NCBI GenBank assembly: GCA_910578935.1
Contig: CAJTSM010000017.1
Span: 284 to 61,989, forward strand
DNA length: 61,706 nucleotides
From: an uncultured Oscillibacter sp.
Lineage (GTDB): Bacteria > Bacillota > Clostridia > Oscillospirales > Oscillospiraceae
Reading direction: 5' to 3'
In this document: positions 1-6,282 of the stretch, in pieces
Position numbering within the stretch: position 1 is the first letter of the stretch
Layout: each line of letters starts with the position of its first letter
Made by a program: the position numbers and the translations under genes
The notes under the pieces: generated by a model
What the model was told of the DNA's origin: nothing
Database searches by the model: none
The model's input: the letters and a program-made list of their open reading frames with translations, nothing else

Positions 1-1
1 T

Positions 2-169
2 GAGAGCATCGATTACAAGGATGCCGCCAAGCTGCGCCGCTTCATCTCCGAGCGGGCCAAGATCCTGCCCCGCAGGACCACCGGCACCTGCGCCATGCAT
101 CAGCGCCAGCTGACTGAGGCCATCAAGCGGGCCCGTCAGATCGCCCTGCTGCCCTACGTCACCGACTGA
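2..169 (+). CDS. rpsR: 30S ribosomal protein S18, C-terminal part (5' end outside window)
   Basis: The reading frame from base 2 gives a 55-residue C-terminal fragment that starts ESIDYKDAAKLRRFISERAK and ends LLPYVTD. This is the conserved C-terminal half of S18, with the KILPRR, TGTCAMHQRQL and AIKRAR segments that contact 16S rRNA and S6 on the small-subunit platform. The 5' end lies before the window, and in most bacteria rpsF and ssb precede it. A GC-rich stem-loop about 20 bp after the stop probably ends the operon. The identification is secure. Confidence 0.95.
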   Translation, partial: ESIDYKDAAKLRRFISERAKILPRRTTGTCAMHQRQLTEAIKRARQIALLPYVTD

Positions 170-190
170 CGGAGGATAACGGTAAACCAT

Positions 191-226
191 CCGGCCCGTT
201 CTGAAAAAGGACGGGCCGGGTCTTTC
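191..226 (+). terminator. Rho-independent-type terminator after rpsR
   Basis: A 9-bp stem (191-199 with 211-219) closes an 11-base loop and is followed by GTCTTTCCCTT. The T-run is short and interrupted, so termination may be incomplete. Confidence 0.6.
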
Positions 227-282
227 CCTTCGGACAAAGAGGGGAGGGGAGGTAAAAATTTCTGTTTGCGGCGGAAAAGGAC

Positions 283-311
283 TTGATTTTTTCAGCGGAT
301 TCGTTTATAAT
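283..311 (+). promoter_or_regulatory. Sigma-A promoter of tRNA-Gly
   Basis: The -35 box is TTGATT (283-288) and the -10 box is TATAAT (306-311), separated by exactly 17 bp. The tRNA 5' end lies 25 bp after the -10 box, so the primary transcript needs only a short 5' trim by RNase P. Confidence 0.85.
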
Positions 312-335
312 AACAGCGTTGTGACAATAGAATAC

Positions 336-409
336 GCAGGGTTAGTACATCGGTAGTACAACGGCTTCCCAAGCCGTGGAGGCGGGTTCGATTCCCGTAC
401 CCTGCTCCA
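336..409 (+). tRNA. tRNA-Gly (anticodon CCC), CCA encoded
   Basis: A complete cloverleaf can be drawn. The acceptor stem is GCAGGGT paired with ACCCTGC. The anticodon stem ACGGC/GCCGT encloses the loop TTCCCAA, giving anticodon CCC. The T-arm is GCGGG-TTCGATT-CCCGT. The discriminator is U, as usual for bacterial tRNA-Gly, and the terminal CCA is encoded. The gene is transcribed alone from its own promoter. Its last 13 bases are also the left end of a long palindrome (397-457) that contains the terminator. Confidence 0.95.
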
Positions 410-457
410 AAAAGAAGAGCACCGCTTCGCGGTGTTCTTCTTTTTGGAGCAGGGTAC
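397..457 (+). terminator. tRNA-Gly terminator fused into a 29-bp palindrome that includes the tRNA 3' end
   Basis: Bases 397-425 pair with 429-457 in a 29-bp stem with a single G:U pair and a three-base loop. The inner part (410-445) carries A-rich and T-rich arms and reads as an ordinary intrinsic terminator with TTCTTCTTTTT on the 3' side. The outer 13 bp duplicate, in inverted orientation, the last 13 bases of the mature tRNA. Confidence 0.8.
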
Positions 458-458
458 A

Positions 459-479
459 CCGGTTTGCTTCGCAAACCGG
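459..479. repeat. Second small hairpin beside the tRNA palindrome
   Basis: A perfect 9-bp stem (459-467 with 471-479) has the loop TTC and the same GCTTCGC apex as the tRNA terminator before it. No T-run follows. Confidence 0.6.
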
Positions 480-978
480 CCGCCGCGGCGGGATGATTAA
501 AATCGTGCAGGAAAAACCCGCAAAGGTTTTTCCCGCACACACCCTTTTCCTTGCGCCCTCAAAGGCAGAGGTTCAGAAGAAAGGCACCAGAGCAGGCGAT
601 GGATCCCTATCAATAGAAGGGCCAAGCCCGGAGAAGCAACCCATACAGGGGTACAGGCTCCACAGCTCAGCGCCGGATTAGCGGCAGCGAGGAGGACCGG
701 ACAGGCCATGCATCAACCTCCCAAACCCCCGCCCGCACCACGCCGCGGCCCGAAGACATGCGTAAAAAACGGAGGCACGCCCTTCGCGCCTCCGTCTTAC
801 GTCCCCTCGCAGGGACATACTTCTTTTTCTCTTTTGGACCGTGCACGGCCCGTTTTCTCTTTTTCTTCTGGCAAGAAAAAGAGAAAATGGGGGGTGCAAT
901 GAACCAGCCATCATCATGGCTGTTAACCACCCCGCGGGCCGGCACCGGAAAAATCCTCCCTTCCCGCCAGGGCAAACA
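480..978. other. Gene-free stretch with palindromes
   Basis: I see no convincing gene: open frames here lack ribosome sites and family-like sequence. The stretch contains a small hairpin GGAGGC...GCCTCC near 774-796 and a perfect 15-bp inverted repeat at 853-867/873-887, described separately. Confidence 0.6.
853..887. repeat. Perfect 15-bp pyrimidine/purine inverted repeat
   Basis: TTTTCTCTTTTTCTT (853-867) is mirrored perfectly by 873-887 around the loop CTGGC. The arms are pure pyrimidine and pure purine. No gene end is adjacent on the plus strand, and the nearest minus-strand gene ends at 979. Confidence 0.7.
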
Positions 979-1593
979 TCATCCCTCCGCCTCCGGCGGA
1001 TTCTCCAAATCCAGTACATACCGTTCATAAGCGTTAATAATGGTCGTCTCTCCCCGCCGGAGCACCCGGGGAATTTGAAATCCGTAATTCACATGCACAT
1101 GCCCATGGATCAAATACTGAGGCCGGTACTTGTCCACCAGAGCCAAAAGACTCTCAAACCCCTGGTGGGCGTAATCCTCCCCGTCTCCATAGCCCAGCAT
1201 GGGCGAATGGGTCAGCACGATGTCCACGCCTCCCGCCCTCCACAGGCGGTAACGCAGCCGCCGGATGCGGCGGGCCATTTGGGCCTCCGTATACTGGTGG
1301 GGCCCGCCGCTGTACTCAATGCTTCCCCCCAGTCCCAGAATTCGCAGGCCGTTTACCGTCGTCAGGCGGTCCTCCACGCAGTCGCAGCCCTCCGGGGGGT
1401 GCTGCTCATAGGTCTTGTCATGGTTCCCATGGACGTAGAGCAGGGGCTTCCCCGTCATGGTCACCAGGAAGCTTAAATATTTGGAGTTCAAGTCCCCGCA
1501 GGAGAGAATCAAGTCGATGCCGTCCAGGCGCCCCGGCTTGTAATAGTCCCACAAGTACTCGCTCTCTTTATCAGACAGTAACAGCAGCTTCAC
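979..1593 (-). CDS. Metallophosphoesterase (calcineurin-like/YfcE-type)
   Basis: A predicted 204-residue cytosolic metal-dependent phosphoesterase. The calcineurin-like motifs are visible in order: LLLSDKES at the N-terminus, SCGDLN (residues 31-36), GNHD (56-59), a histidine in VLTHSPM (about 128) and GHVHVNYG (about 163). In the first motif the usual D-x-H is D-K-E, so one metal-binding histidine seems replaced, a variation I believe occurs in this subfamily. The start is GTG and overlaps the stop of the upstream gene by four bases (GTGA), which implies translational coupling to the ParB-like/BMP protein. Substrate unknown; a phosphodiester is a reasonable guess. Confidence 0.85.
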   Translation of the reverse strand: MKLLLLSDKESEYLWDYYKPGRLDGIDLILSCGDLNSKYLSFLVTMTGKPLLYVHGNHDKTYEQHPPEGCDCVEDRLTTVNGLRILGLGGSIEYSGGPHQYTEAQMARRIRRLRYRLWRAGGVDIVLTHSPMLGYGDGEDYAHQGFESLLALVDKYRPQYLIHGHVHVNYGFQIPRVLRRGETTIINAYERYVLDLENPPEAEG

Positions 1594-3491
1594 AGGATCG
1601 GGTCCTCCTTCTCCGGGGGGATGGCGTCCCGGTAGACGCCCTGGAGCCGCGCAATGGGCCGGGCCATGGGCAGCAGATCCTCATACTTGGGAATGCTGCC
1701 GTGAACACAGCTGAGGAGGGTGTCCATATGGAGAATTTTCTCCGGCGCGGCCTCGGGGAAGGGCTGGAGGGAACCGTTGATAATGCTTTTGCGCAGAATG
1801 CCCGCCAGCTGGCGGACCCCGGCGGGGAGATCGTCCCCCAGCAGAATATCCACTGCCCGGCTGTCCAGGCCCCACCAATAATTCACCGCCTGGCCCTCCG
1901 GCGCGGCCAGGGTTTCCCAGCCGCCCTCCAAAATGCCGCGGATCAGGTTCGTGTAGACGTTGCCCCAATGCCAGTATGGGGAAGCCAGGGAATGGAATTT
2001 TCCGTTTTCAATGCGGCACAGGCCCCAGGGTTCCCGGATGCGGTCCGGCGTGGGGATGTCCCGGTTGGAAATCAGGGAAACCCCCTCCCAAGCCAGGGCG
2101 TTCATAGCGTCCTCCTCTACGCAGGACCAGCGCAACGTGATTTCCGCCCTGGGATTGGTGAGCTGAGCCCCCAGGGCAAAGGCATTGATGCTGGCGGGAA
2201 CGCCGAAAATGGGGTTGCTGGCAACATATCCTATGCGGCCGCTGCGGCTCATCGCTCCCGCGATGGCCCCGGCAATATACTTTGCCTCGTAGATCCGGCT
2301 GTAATAGGTGCAAACCCCGGCGTAGGGCATGGAGACGGAACAGTTCAGGATATGAACTTCCGGGTGTCTTGCCGCCGTCTTCCGGCAGGCCCCGATCAGC
2401 GGCGGCGTGATGGCAAAGAGGAGCTGGGCTCCATGCGCAATGGCCTCCTCCATGGCAGTTTCCGCCTCCTCTCCAGGGTGGACGCCGTAGAAGACCTCCG
2501 TTTCCACCCGGTCCTCCAGAACGGTTTCCAGGTACTCCCGGCCCAGGTCGTGGGCCCGGGCCCAATCGCTCTGGTCCGGCAGCTGGTCACTGATAAAGGC
2601 CACACGCAGGCGGCTGAGCTGCTTGGGCTTGAAGAGGCGGCCCAGGAGGTTTTCCTCCTTGGCCTCCGGCGTATCTGTACGGACGGCGATGGGTTCGGAG
2701 AGAGCCTTGATGTCCGCCCAGACAGCCTTGACGCTCTTCAAAAGCTCTGCCGCGGGCAAGGCAATGAGGTCGTCAAAGCTGTAAACCTTCAGCCACACCA
2801 GCATGGCGTCTGCCACGGTAATGGGCAGCTCCCCGCCCCCCAGCTTCCAAAGGGGTTCCTGGAAATAGGTGTAGCCCGCGGCAAAACGGCGGCGCTCATC
2901 CTCCGTCCAGACGTGTTCCGGTTCATAGCCCAGGGCTTTTTGAAGCTTGACGAAGCTCCCCGCCCGGGTAAAGCGGGTCCGGTACAGCCGCGTCTTGGGA
3001 AAGGACTGCATAAATTCATAATAGGCCGCCACCGCCGGGTCCTCCGTCCAGACGGGAATCATGCGGATGACATAGGCCGGGATGGTGGGCGCGCCGTAGC
3101 TCCGCAGGACGCTGACCCGCTTGTTGCCCTCCTGTACATAGAAGCGGCCGAAGTACTCATAGCACCGGATCGGGTCCCGGATGCCCTCGTCCCCCAGGTG
3201 GGCCTCGCAAAGACTGACCCACTTCCCGGCAAATTCCGTGTCCGTGTCCAGCAGGGGCAGGAAGTCCGCCGAAAAGGCGGAACGGCGGCCCGCCGTCTTG
3301 GTGCCCACAATCTGGTCGATGGGGATCTCCATGACCCCCAGCTCCGTCTGGCCCGCCACCATGGAGTCGCTGATGATTTCGTCCAGCACCTGGGGATAGG
3401 GGTAGCGGCCCCGGACCAGGGCCTCTTTATAGGCCTTGCGCCCCTGCTTCAGGGCAGCGGCGTACTGTGACATTGCCTCCTGTCGGCTCAT
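1590..3491 (-). CDS. ParB-like domain fused to BMP/PnrA-type ligand-binding domain, no signal peptide
   Basis: A 633-residue protein with two parts. Residues about 50-140 look like a ParB/sulfiredoxin-type fold: a GIRDPIRCYEYFGRFYVQEG stretch leads into GNKRVSVL. Residues about 290-565 are a BMP (basic membrane protein, PnrA/Med-like) domain, with YYSRIYEAKYIAG and GRIGYVASNPIFGVPASINA. BMP proteins are normally secreted nucleoside-binding lipoproteins, but here there is no signal peptide or lipobox, so the protein should stay in the cytosol and may sense a ligand, as B. subtilis Med is thought to. The start is ATG with GGGAGG eight bases upstream. It is translationally coupled to the phosphoesterase gene. 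The ligand is unknown. Confidence 0.75.
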   Translation of the reverse strand: MSRQEAMSQYAAALKQGRKAYKEALVRGRYPYPQVLDEIISDSMVAGQTELGVMEIPIDQIVGTKTAGRRSAFSADFLPLLDTDTEFAGKWVSLCEAHLGDEGIRDPIRCYEYFGRFYVQEGNKRVSVLRSYGAPTIPAYVIRMIPVWTEDPAVAAYYEFMQSFPKTRLYRTRFTRAGSFVKLQKALGYEPEHVWTEDERRRFAAGYTYFQEPLWKLGGGELPITVADAMLVWLKVYSFDDLIALPAAELLKSVKAVWADIKALSEPIAVRTDTPEAKEENLLGRLFKPKQLSRLRVAFISDQLPDQSDWARAHDLGREYLETVLEDRVETEVFYGVHPGEEAETAMEEAIAHGAQLLFAITPPLIGACRKTAARHPEVHILNCSVSMPYAGVCTYYSRIYEAKYIAGAIAGAMSRSGRIGYVASNPIFGVPASINAFALGAQLTNPRAEITLRWSCVEEDAMNALAWEGVSLISNRDIPTPDRIREPWGLCRIENGKFHSLASPYWHWGNVYTNLIRGILEGGWETLAAPEGQAVNYWWGLDSRAVDILLGDDLPAGVRQLAGILRKSIINGSLQPFPEAAPEKILHMDTLLSCVHGSIPKYEDLLPMARPIARLQGVYRDAIPPEKEDPIL

Positions 3492-3538
3492 GCGGATGTC
3501 CTCCCTGATCGTTCCGATCCATGTGATTTCAAGGGTTT

Positions 3539-3567
3539 ATTGTACCCTGACCGCCGGGAAAATACAA
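3539..3567 (-). promoter_or_regulatory. Promoter of the BMP-fusion/phosphoesterase operon
   Basis: Read on the minus strand: TTGTAT (3562-3567), a 17-bp spacer, then TACAAT (3539-3544), about 50 bp before the start codon. Confidence 0.7.
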
Positions 3568-3667
3568 TGGCATTTTCGCCGAAAGCCGGGGCCCCCTATG
3601 GGGGCGGTCCGGGCCTTTTGGCAAATGCCGAAAACCAAAATCGGCAGTACCCACTTCCCGCCGGATG

Positions 3668-3676
3668 TGCTATAAT
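3668..3676 (+). promoter_or_regulatory. Extended -10 promoter of the HIT gene
   Basis: TGCTATAAT is an extended -10 element. The -35 region (3648-3653) does not resemble TTGACA. The start codon is 36 bp downstream. Confidence 0.65.
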
Positions 3677-3712
3677 GGGGGGACAACCCAAACAGAAAGG
3701 AATGCTGCTCTC

Positions 3713-4135
3713 ATGAACGATCAAACCTGCGGCTACTGCACCCGGAAACAGGAGCTCCTGGACGGCTTCGGCATCTACGTCTGCGACCTGGAATCCAGCG
3801 TCCTGGTCCTTTTCAAGGAGCAGAGCCACCCCGGCCGCTGCATTGTGGCCTACAAGGAGCACGCCGGCGACATGACGGAGCTCGCCGACGCGGAGCGAAA
3901 CGCCTTCTTTGCCGACGTGAACCGGGTGGCCAAGGCCCTCCACGCCGCCTTCCACCCGGACAAGATCAACTACGGCGCCTATGGGGACACCAGCGGACAC
4001 ATGCACTTCCACCTGGTCCCCAAGTACAAGGACCAGGCGGAGTGGGCCTCCACCTTCGCCATGAACCCGGAGAAGGTCTTCCTCACCCAGCCGGAGTACG
4101 ACGAGATCATCGCGAAAATTAAGGCCAACCTGTAA
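3713..4135 (+). CDS. HIT family nucleotide hydrolase/transferase
   Basis: A 140-residue histidine-triad protein. The catalytic HMHFHLVP motif (H-x-H-x-H-x-x-P) is near residues 103-110, and an N-terminal C-x-x-C pair (CGYC) may bind zinc. HIT proteins hydrolyse or transfer nucleoside monophosphates from substrates such as AMP-lysine or dinucleoside polyphosphates. The frame is open further upstream, but ATG 3713 fits best because it follows AAAGGA and the extended -10 box at suitable distances. The gene is a single transcription unit that converges on ptsI and shares a terminator with it. Confidence 0.9.
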   Translation: MNDQTCGYCTRKQELLDGFGIYVCDLESSVLVLFKEQSHPGRCIVAYKEHAGDMTELADAERNAFFADVNRVAKALHAAFHPDKINYGAYGDTSGHMHFHLVPKYKDQAEWASTFAMNPEKVFLTQPEYDEIIAKIKANL

Positions 4136-4150
4136 GCGATACACAAAAGA

Positions 4151-4177
4151 GCGCCGGAGGCTTTCAGCCTCCGGCGC
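4151..4177. terminator. Shared terminator between HIT gene and ptsI
   Basis: A perfect 12-bp GC-rich stem (4151-4162/4166-4177) with loop TTC. Weak T-runs lie on both sides, consistent with two-way use between convergent genes. Confidence 0.75.
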
Positions 4178-4192
4178 TCCGCCGTTTCTCTA

Positions 4193-5827
4193 TCAGTCCT
4201 GAGACTCCTTACTCAAATCCAGGCTGCGGATGATCTTCCGCAAGGGCAGGACGGAGGCGGGGGAAACGCTCAGCTCGTCCACGCCGTAACGGAGGAAGGT
4301 TTCCGTCAGGGTCTGGTCCGCTCCAAGTTCGCCGCAGATGCCCACCCAGCAGCCGTGGCGGTGGCCCGCCTCAACGGTATGGCGGATCATCCGGAGGACG
4401 GCGGGGTGGTGCGCGTCATAGAAGTTATCCAGCTTGGGGTTCTGCCGGTCAATGGCCAGGGTGTACTGGGTCAAATCGTTGGTGCCCAGGGAGAAGAATT
4501 CCACTTCTTTAGCCAGTTCGTCGGCCATCATGACGGCGGCGGGAGTCTCCACCATGATGCCGATCTCCACGTTTCCGAAGGCTATGCCCCGTTCCTGAAG
4601 CTCCGCCTTGCACTCCTCCAGAATCTCCTTGGCATCCCGGACCTCCCGGACGGAGATAATCATGGGGAACATGATGGATACGGTGCCGAAGGCGCTGGCC
4701 CGGAGAATCGCCCGGAGCTGAGTCTTGAAAACATCTTTCCTCGTCAGGCAAATGCGGATGGCCCGGTAGCCCAAGGCGGGGTTTTCCTCTTTATCCAGCT
4801 CGAAGTAATCCGCCTGTTTGTCCGCGCCAATGTCCAAAGTCCGGATGATGACCTTCTTCCCGGCCATGGTTTCCACAACCCGTTTGTACAGCATGAACTG
4901 CTGATCCTCAGAGGGGTAATCCTGGGAATCCAGATAGATAAATTCGCTGCGGAAGAGGCCGATGCCCTGGGCGTCGTTTTGAAGAACAAGCCCCACGTCC
5001 CCGGCGTTGCCGATGTTGGCGTAAACCTTGATCTCTTTCCCATCCAGGGTGACGTTGGGCTTTTTCTTCAGGCTCTGGAGCAGGGCCTCCTGCTTCAGGT
5101 CATTGGCCCGTTTCTCCTCCATAGCGCCAAGAAGCTCCGGAGCAGGCTCGATGTAGACACAGTGGTTATAACCGTCGATGATGGCCAGCTTACCGTCCCA
5201 GTCGTCCTGAAAGTCCACGCCTACCAGAGCGGGGATGTTCATGGTCCGGGCCAGGATGGCGGTATGGCTGTTGCTGGAGCCATGACGGGTGATGAAACCC
5301 AGGAGTTTGCTCTTGTCCAGCTGAACGGTTTCACTGGGGGTCAGATCGTCCGCCACGAGAATGGCGGGCTGGTCGGCCATCATCTCCGCGTCGTCCTCCC
5401 CCAGGAGGACGTTGACCACCCGGCGGGAGATATCCTTGATATCCGTGGCCCTGGCCCGCATGTAGGCGTCTTCCATGGCGGCAAAGGCGGCGGCAAAGTT
5501 CTCCCCGGTGGTGGAGACAGCATACTCGGCGGTGGCGTTCTGGGTGTCGATGATGCCCTTCACGGCGTCCAGGAAATCGTCGTCGTCCAGCATCATCTGG
5601 TGAATTTCAAAAATGGAGGCGTTGTCTTCCCCCACCTCCTCCAGGGCCTTGTCGTACAAAACCCCCAGCTGCTCCTGAGCCTTGAGCCGGGCGGCGTCAA
5701 AACGGGCGTATTCCTCTTCGGGAGCAAGGGTGGACGTAACGGCAGTCTGGGTTTCCACCTTCTTATAAATGCGCAGGGGGCCGATGGCGATGCCGTTCAG
5801 AATGGATTTTCCGGTCGCAACTTGCAT
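4193..5827 (-). CDS. ptsI: PTS enzyme I (phosphoenolpyruvate-protein phosphotransferase)
   Basis: A 544-residue protein, close to the usual 540-575. It autophosphorylates from PEP and passes the phosphate to HPr, the first step of all PTS sugar uptake. The N-terminal domain carries the active-site histidine in GSSNSHTAILAR (about residue 190). The C-terminal PEP-binding barrel shows LFRSEFIYLD, LGTNDLTQYTLA and GICGELGAD with the conserved cysteine. The start ATG follows GGGAGGG. It lies 21 bp after ptsH, in the standard ptsH-ptsI order. No sugar-specific EII genes are in this window, so these are the general components. Confidence 0.97.
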   Translation of the reverse strand: MQVATGKSILNGIAIGPLRIYKKVETQTAVTSTLAPEEEYARFDAARLKAQEQLGVLYDKALEEVGEDNASIFEIHQMMLDDDDFLDAVKGIIDTQNATAEYAVSTTGENFAAAFAAMEDAYMRARATDIKDISRRVVNVLLGEDDAEMMADQPAILVADDLTPSETVQLDKSKLLGFITRHGSSNSHTAILARTMNIPALVGVDFQDDWDGKLAIIDGYNHCVYIEPAPELLGAMEEKRANDLKQEALLQSLKKKPNVTLDGKEIKVYANIGNAGDVGLVLQNDAQGIGLFRSEFIYLDSQDYPSEDQQFMLYKRVVETMAGKKVIIRTLDIGADKQADYFELDKEENPALGYRAIRICLTRKDVFKTQLRAILRASAFGTVSIMFPMIISVREVRDAKEILEECKAELQERGIAFGNVEIGIMVETPAAVMMADELAKEVEFFSLGTNDLTQYTLAIDRQNPKLDNFYDAHHPAVLRMIRHTVEAGHRHGCWVGICGELGADQTLTETFLRYGVDELSVSPASVLPLRKIIRSLDLSKESQD

Positions 5828-5848
5828 AACGGTTCCCTCCCAGCGGCC

Positions 5849-6106
5849 TTACATATTATCCTTGCAAAACTGTTCCATGGCGGCGGCGCTGGCGTCTTCA
5901 TCCCCGCCCTCAATGGTAAACGTGATGGTTTCCCCGGTCTTGACACCCAGGCCCATGACGGCCATCAGTTTGGTGGCGGCGGCGGATTTTTCACCCTTCG
6001 TGATGGTAACGGTACTGTCCAGAGCCTTGGCGGCCTTGGCCAGCATGCCGGCGGGGCGGGCGTGGATGCCCACGGGATCGGTAATGGTATAAGTGAACTG
6101 TTTCAT
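5849..6106 (-). CDS. ptsH: Phosphocarrier protein HPr, without Ser46
   Basis: An 85-residue HPr. The phosphorylated His15 sits in the standard GIHARPAG context, so transfer from enzyme I to EIIA should work. The regulatory region is unusual: where Gram-positive HPr normally reads K-S-I-M-G-V-M-S-L-G with Ser46, this protein reads T-K-L-M-A-V-M-G-L-G, so residue 46 is lysine and residue 45 threonine. Phosphorylation by HPr kinase at Ser46, and hence classic CcpA co-repression, may be absent or moved to Thr45. The start ATG follows AAAGGAAG. The gene is the first of the ptsH-ptsI operon. Confidence 0.96.
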   Translation of the reverse strand: MKQFTYTITDPVGIHARPAGMLAKAAKALDSTVTITKGEKSAAATKLMAVMGLGVKTGETITFTIEGGDEDASAAAMEQFCKDNM

Positions 6107-6159
6107 GAGACTGCTTCCTTTCTGATCGTGGTGGCCGGAACGCCCGGCGTCTTATTTCT

Positions 6160-6206
6160 AGGATACCACGTCCTTGTCCCATTTGCAATTGTTATTTAAA
6201 CGTTTA
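6160..6206 (-). promoter_or_regulatory. ptsH promoter with upstream palindrome
   Basis: Minus strand: TTGCAA (6183-6188), a 17-bp spacer, then TATCCT (6160-6165). Ten bases upstream of the -35 box is the perfect 10-bp palindrome TAAACGTTTA (6197-6206), centred on CG like LacI/CcpA-family operators. Its position about 45 bp before the start point would suit an activator. Confidence 0.65.
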
Positions 6207-6227
6207 CCTAATTTTTACTGCGTTGCG

Positions 6228-6255
6228 CAAAAACGCCGCCCCCAAGGGAGCGGCG
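6228..6255 (-). terminator. Terminator of the amylosucrase operon
   Basis: On the minus strand the 6-bp stem CGCCGC/GCGGCG (6250-6255 with 6234-6239), extendable through the loop, is followed by GTTTTTGCGC. It is close to the ptsH promoter region but does not overlap its core. Confidence 0.65.
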
Positions 6256-6282
6256 CCTTTCCATAACGTCTAAGGTTCTCCT

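Noticed and set aside
376..681. Open frame of about 100 codons running out of tRNA-Gly and its terminator
   Set aside because: It begins inside the tRNA and crosses the terminator palindrome; no ribosome site and no family-like sequence.
1701..3470. Very long open frame (589 codons) antisense to the ParB-like/BMP gene
   Set aside because: It is the shadow of a high-GC gene: low-complexity Gly/Arg/Pro sequence, no ribosome site, and the minus-strand product has clear domains.
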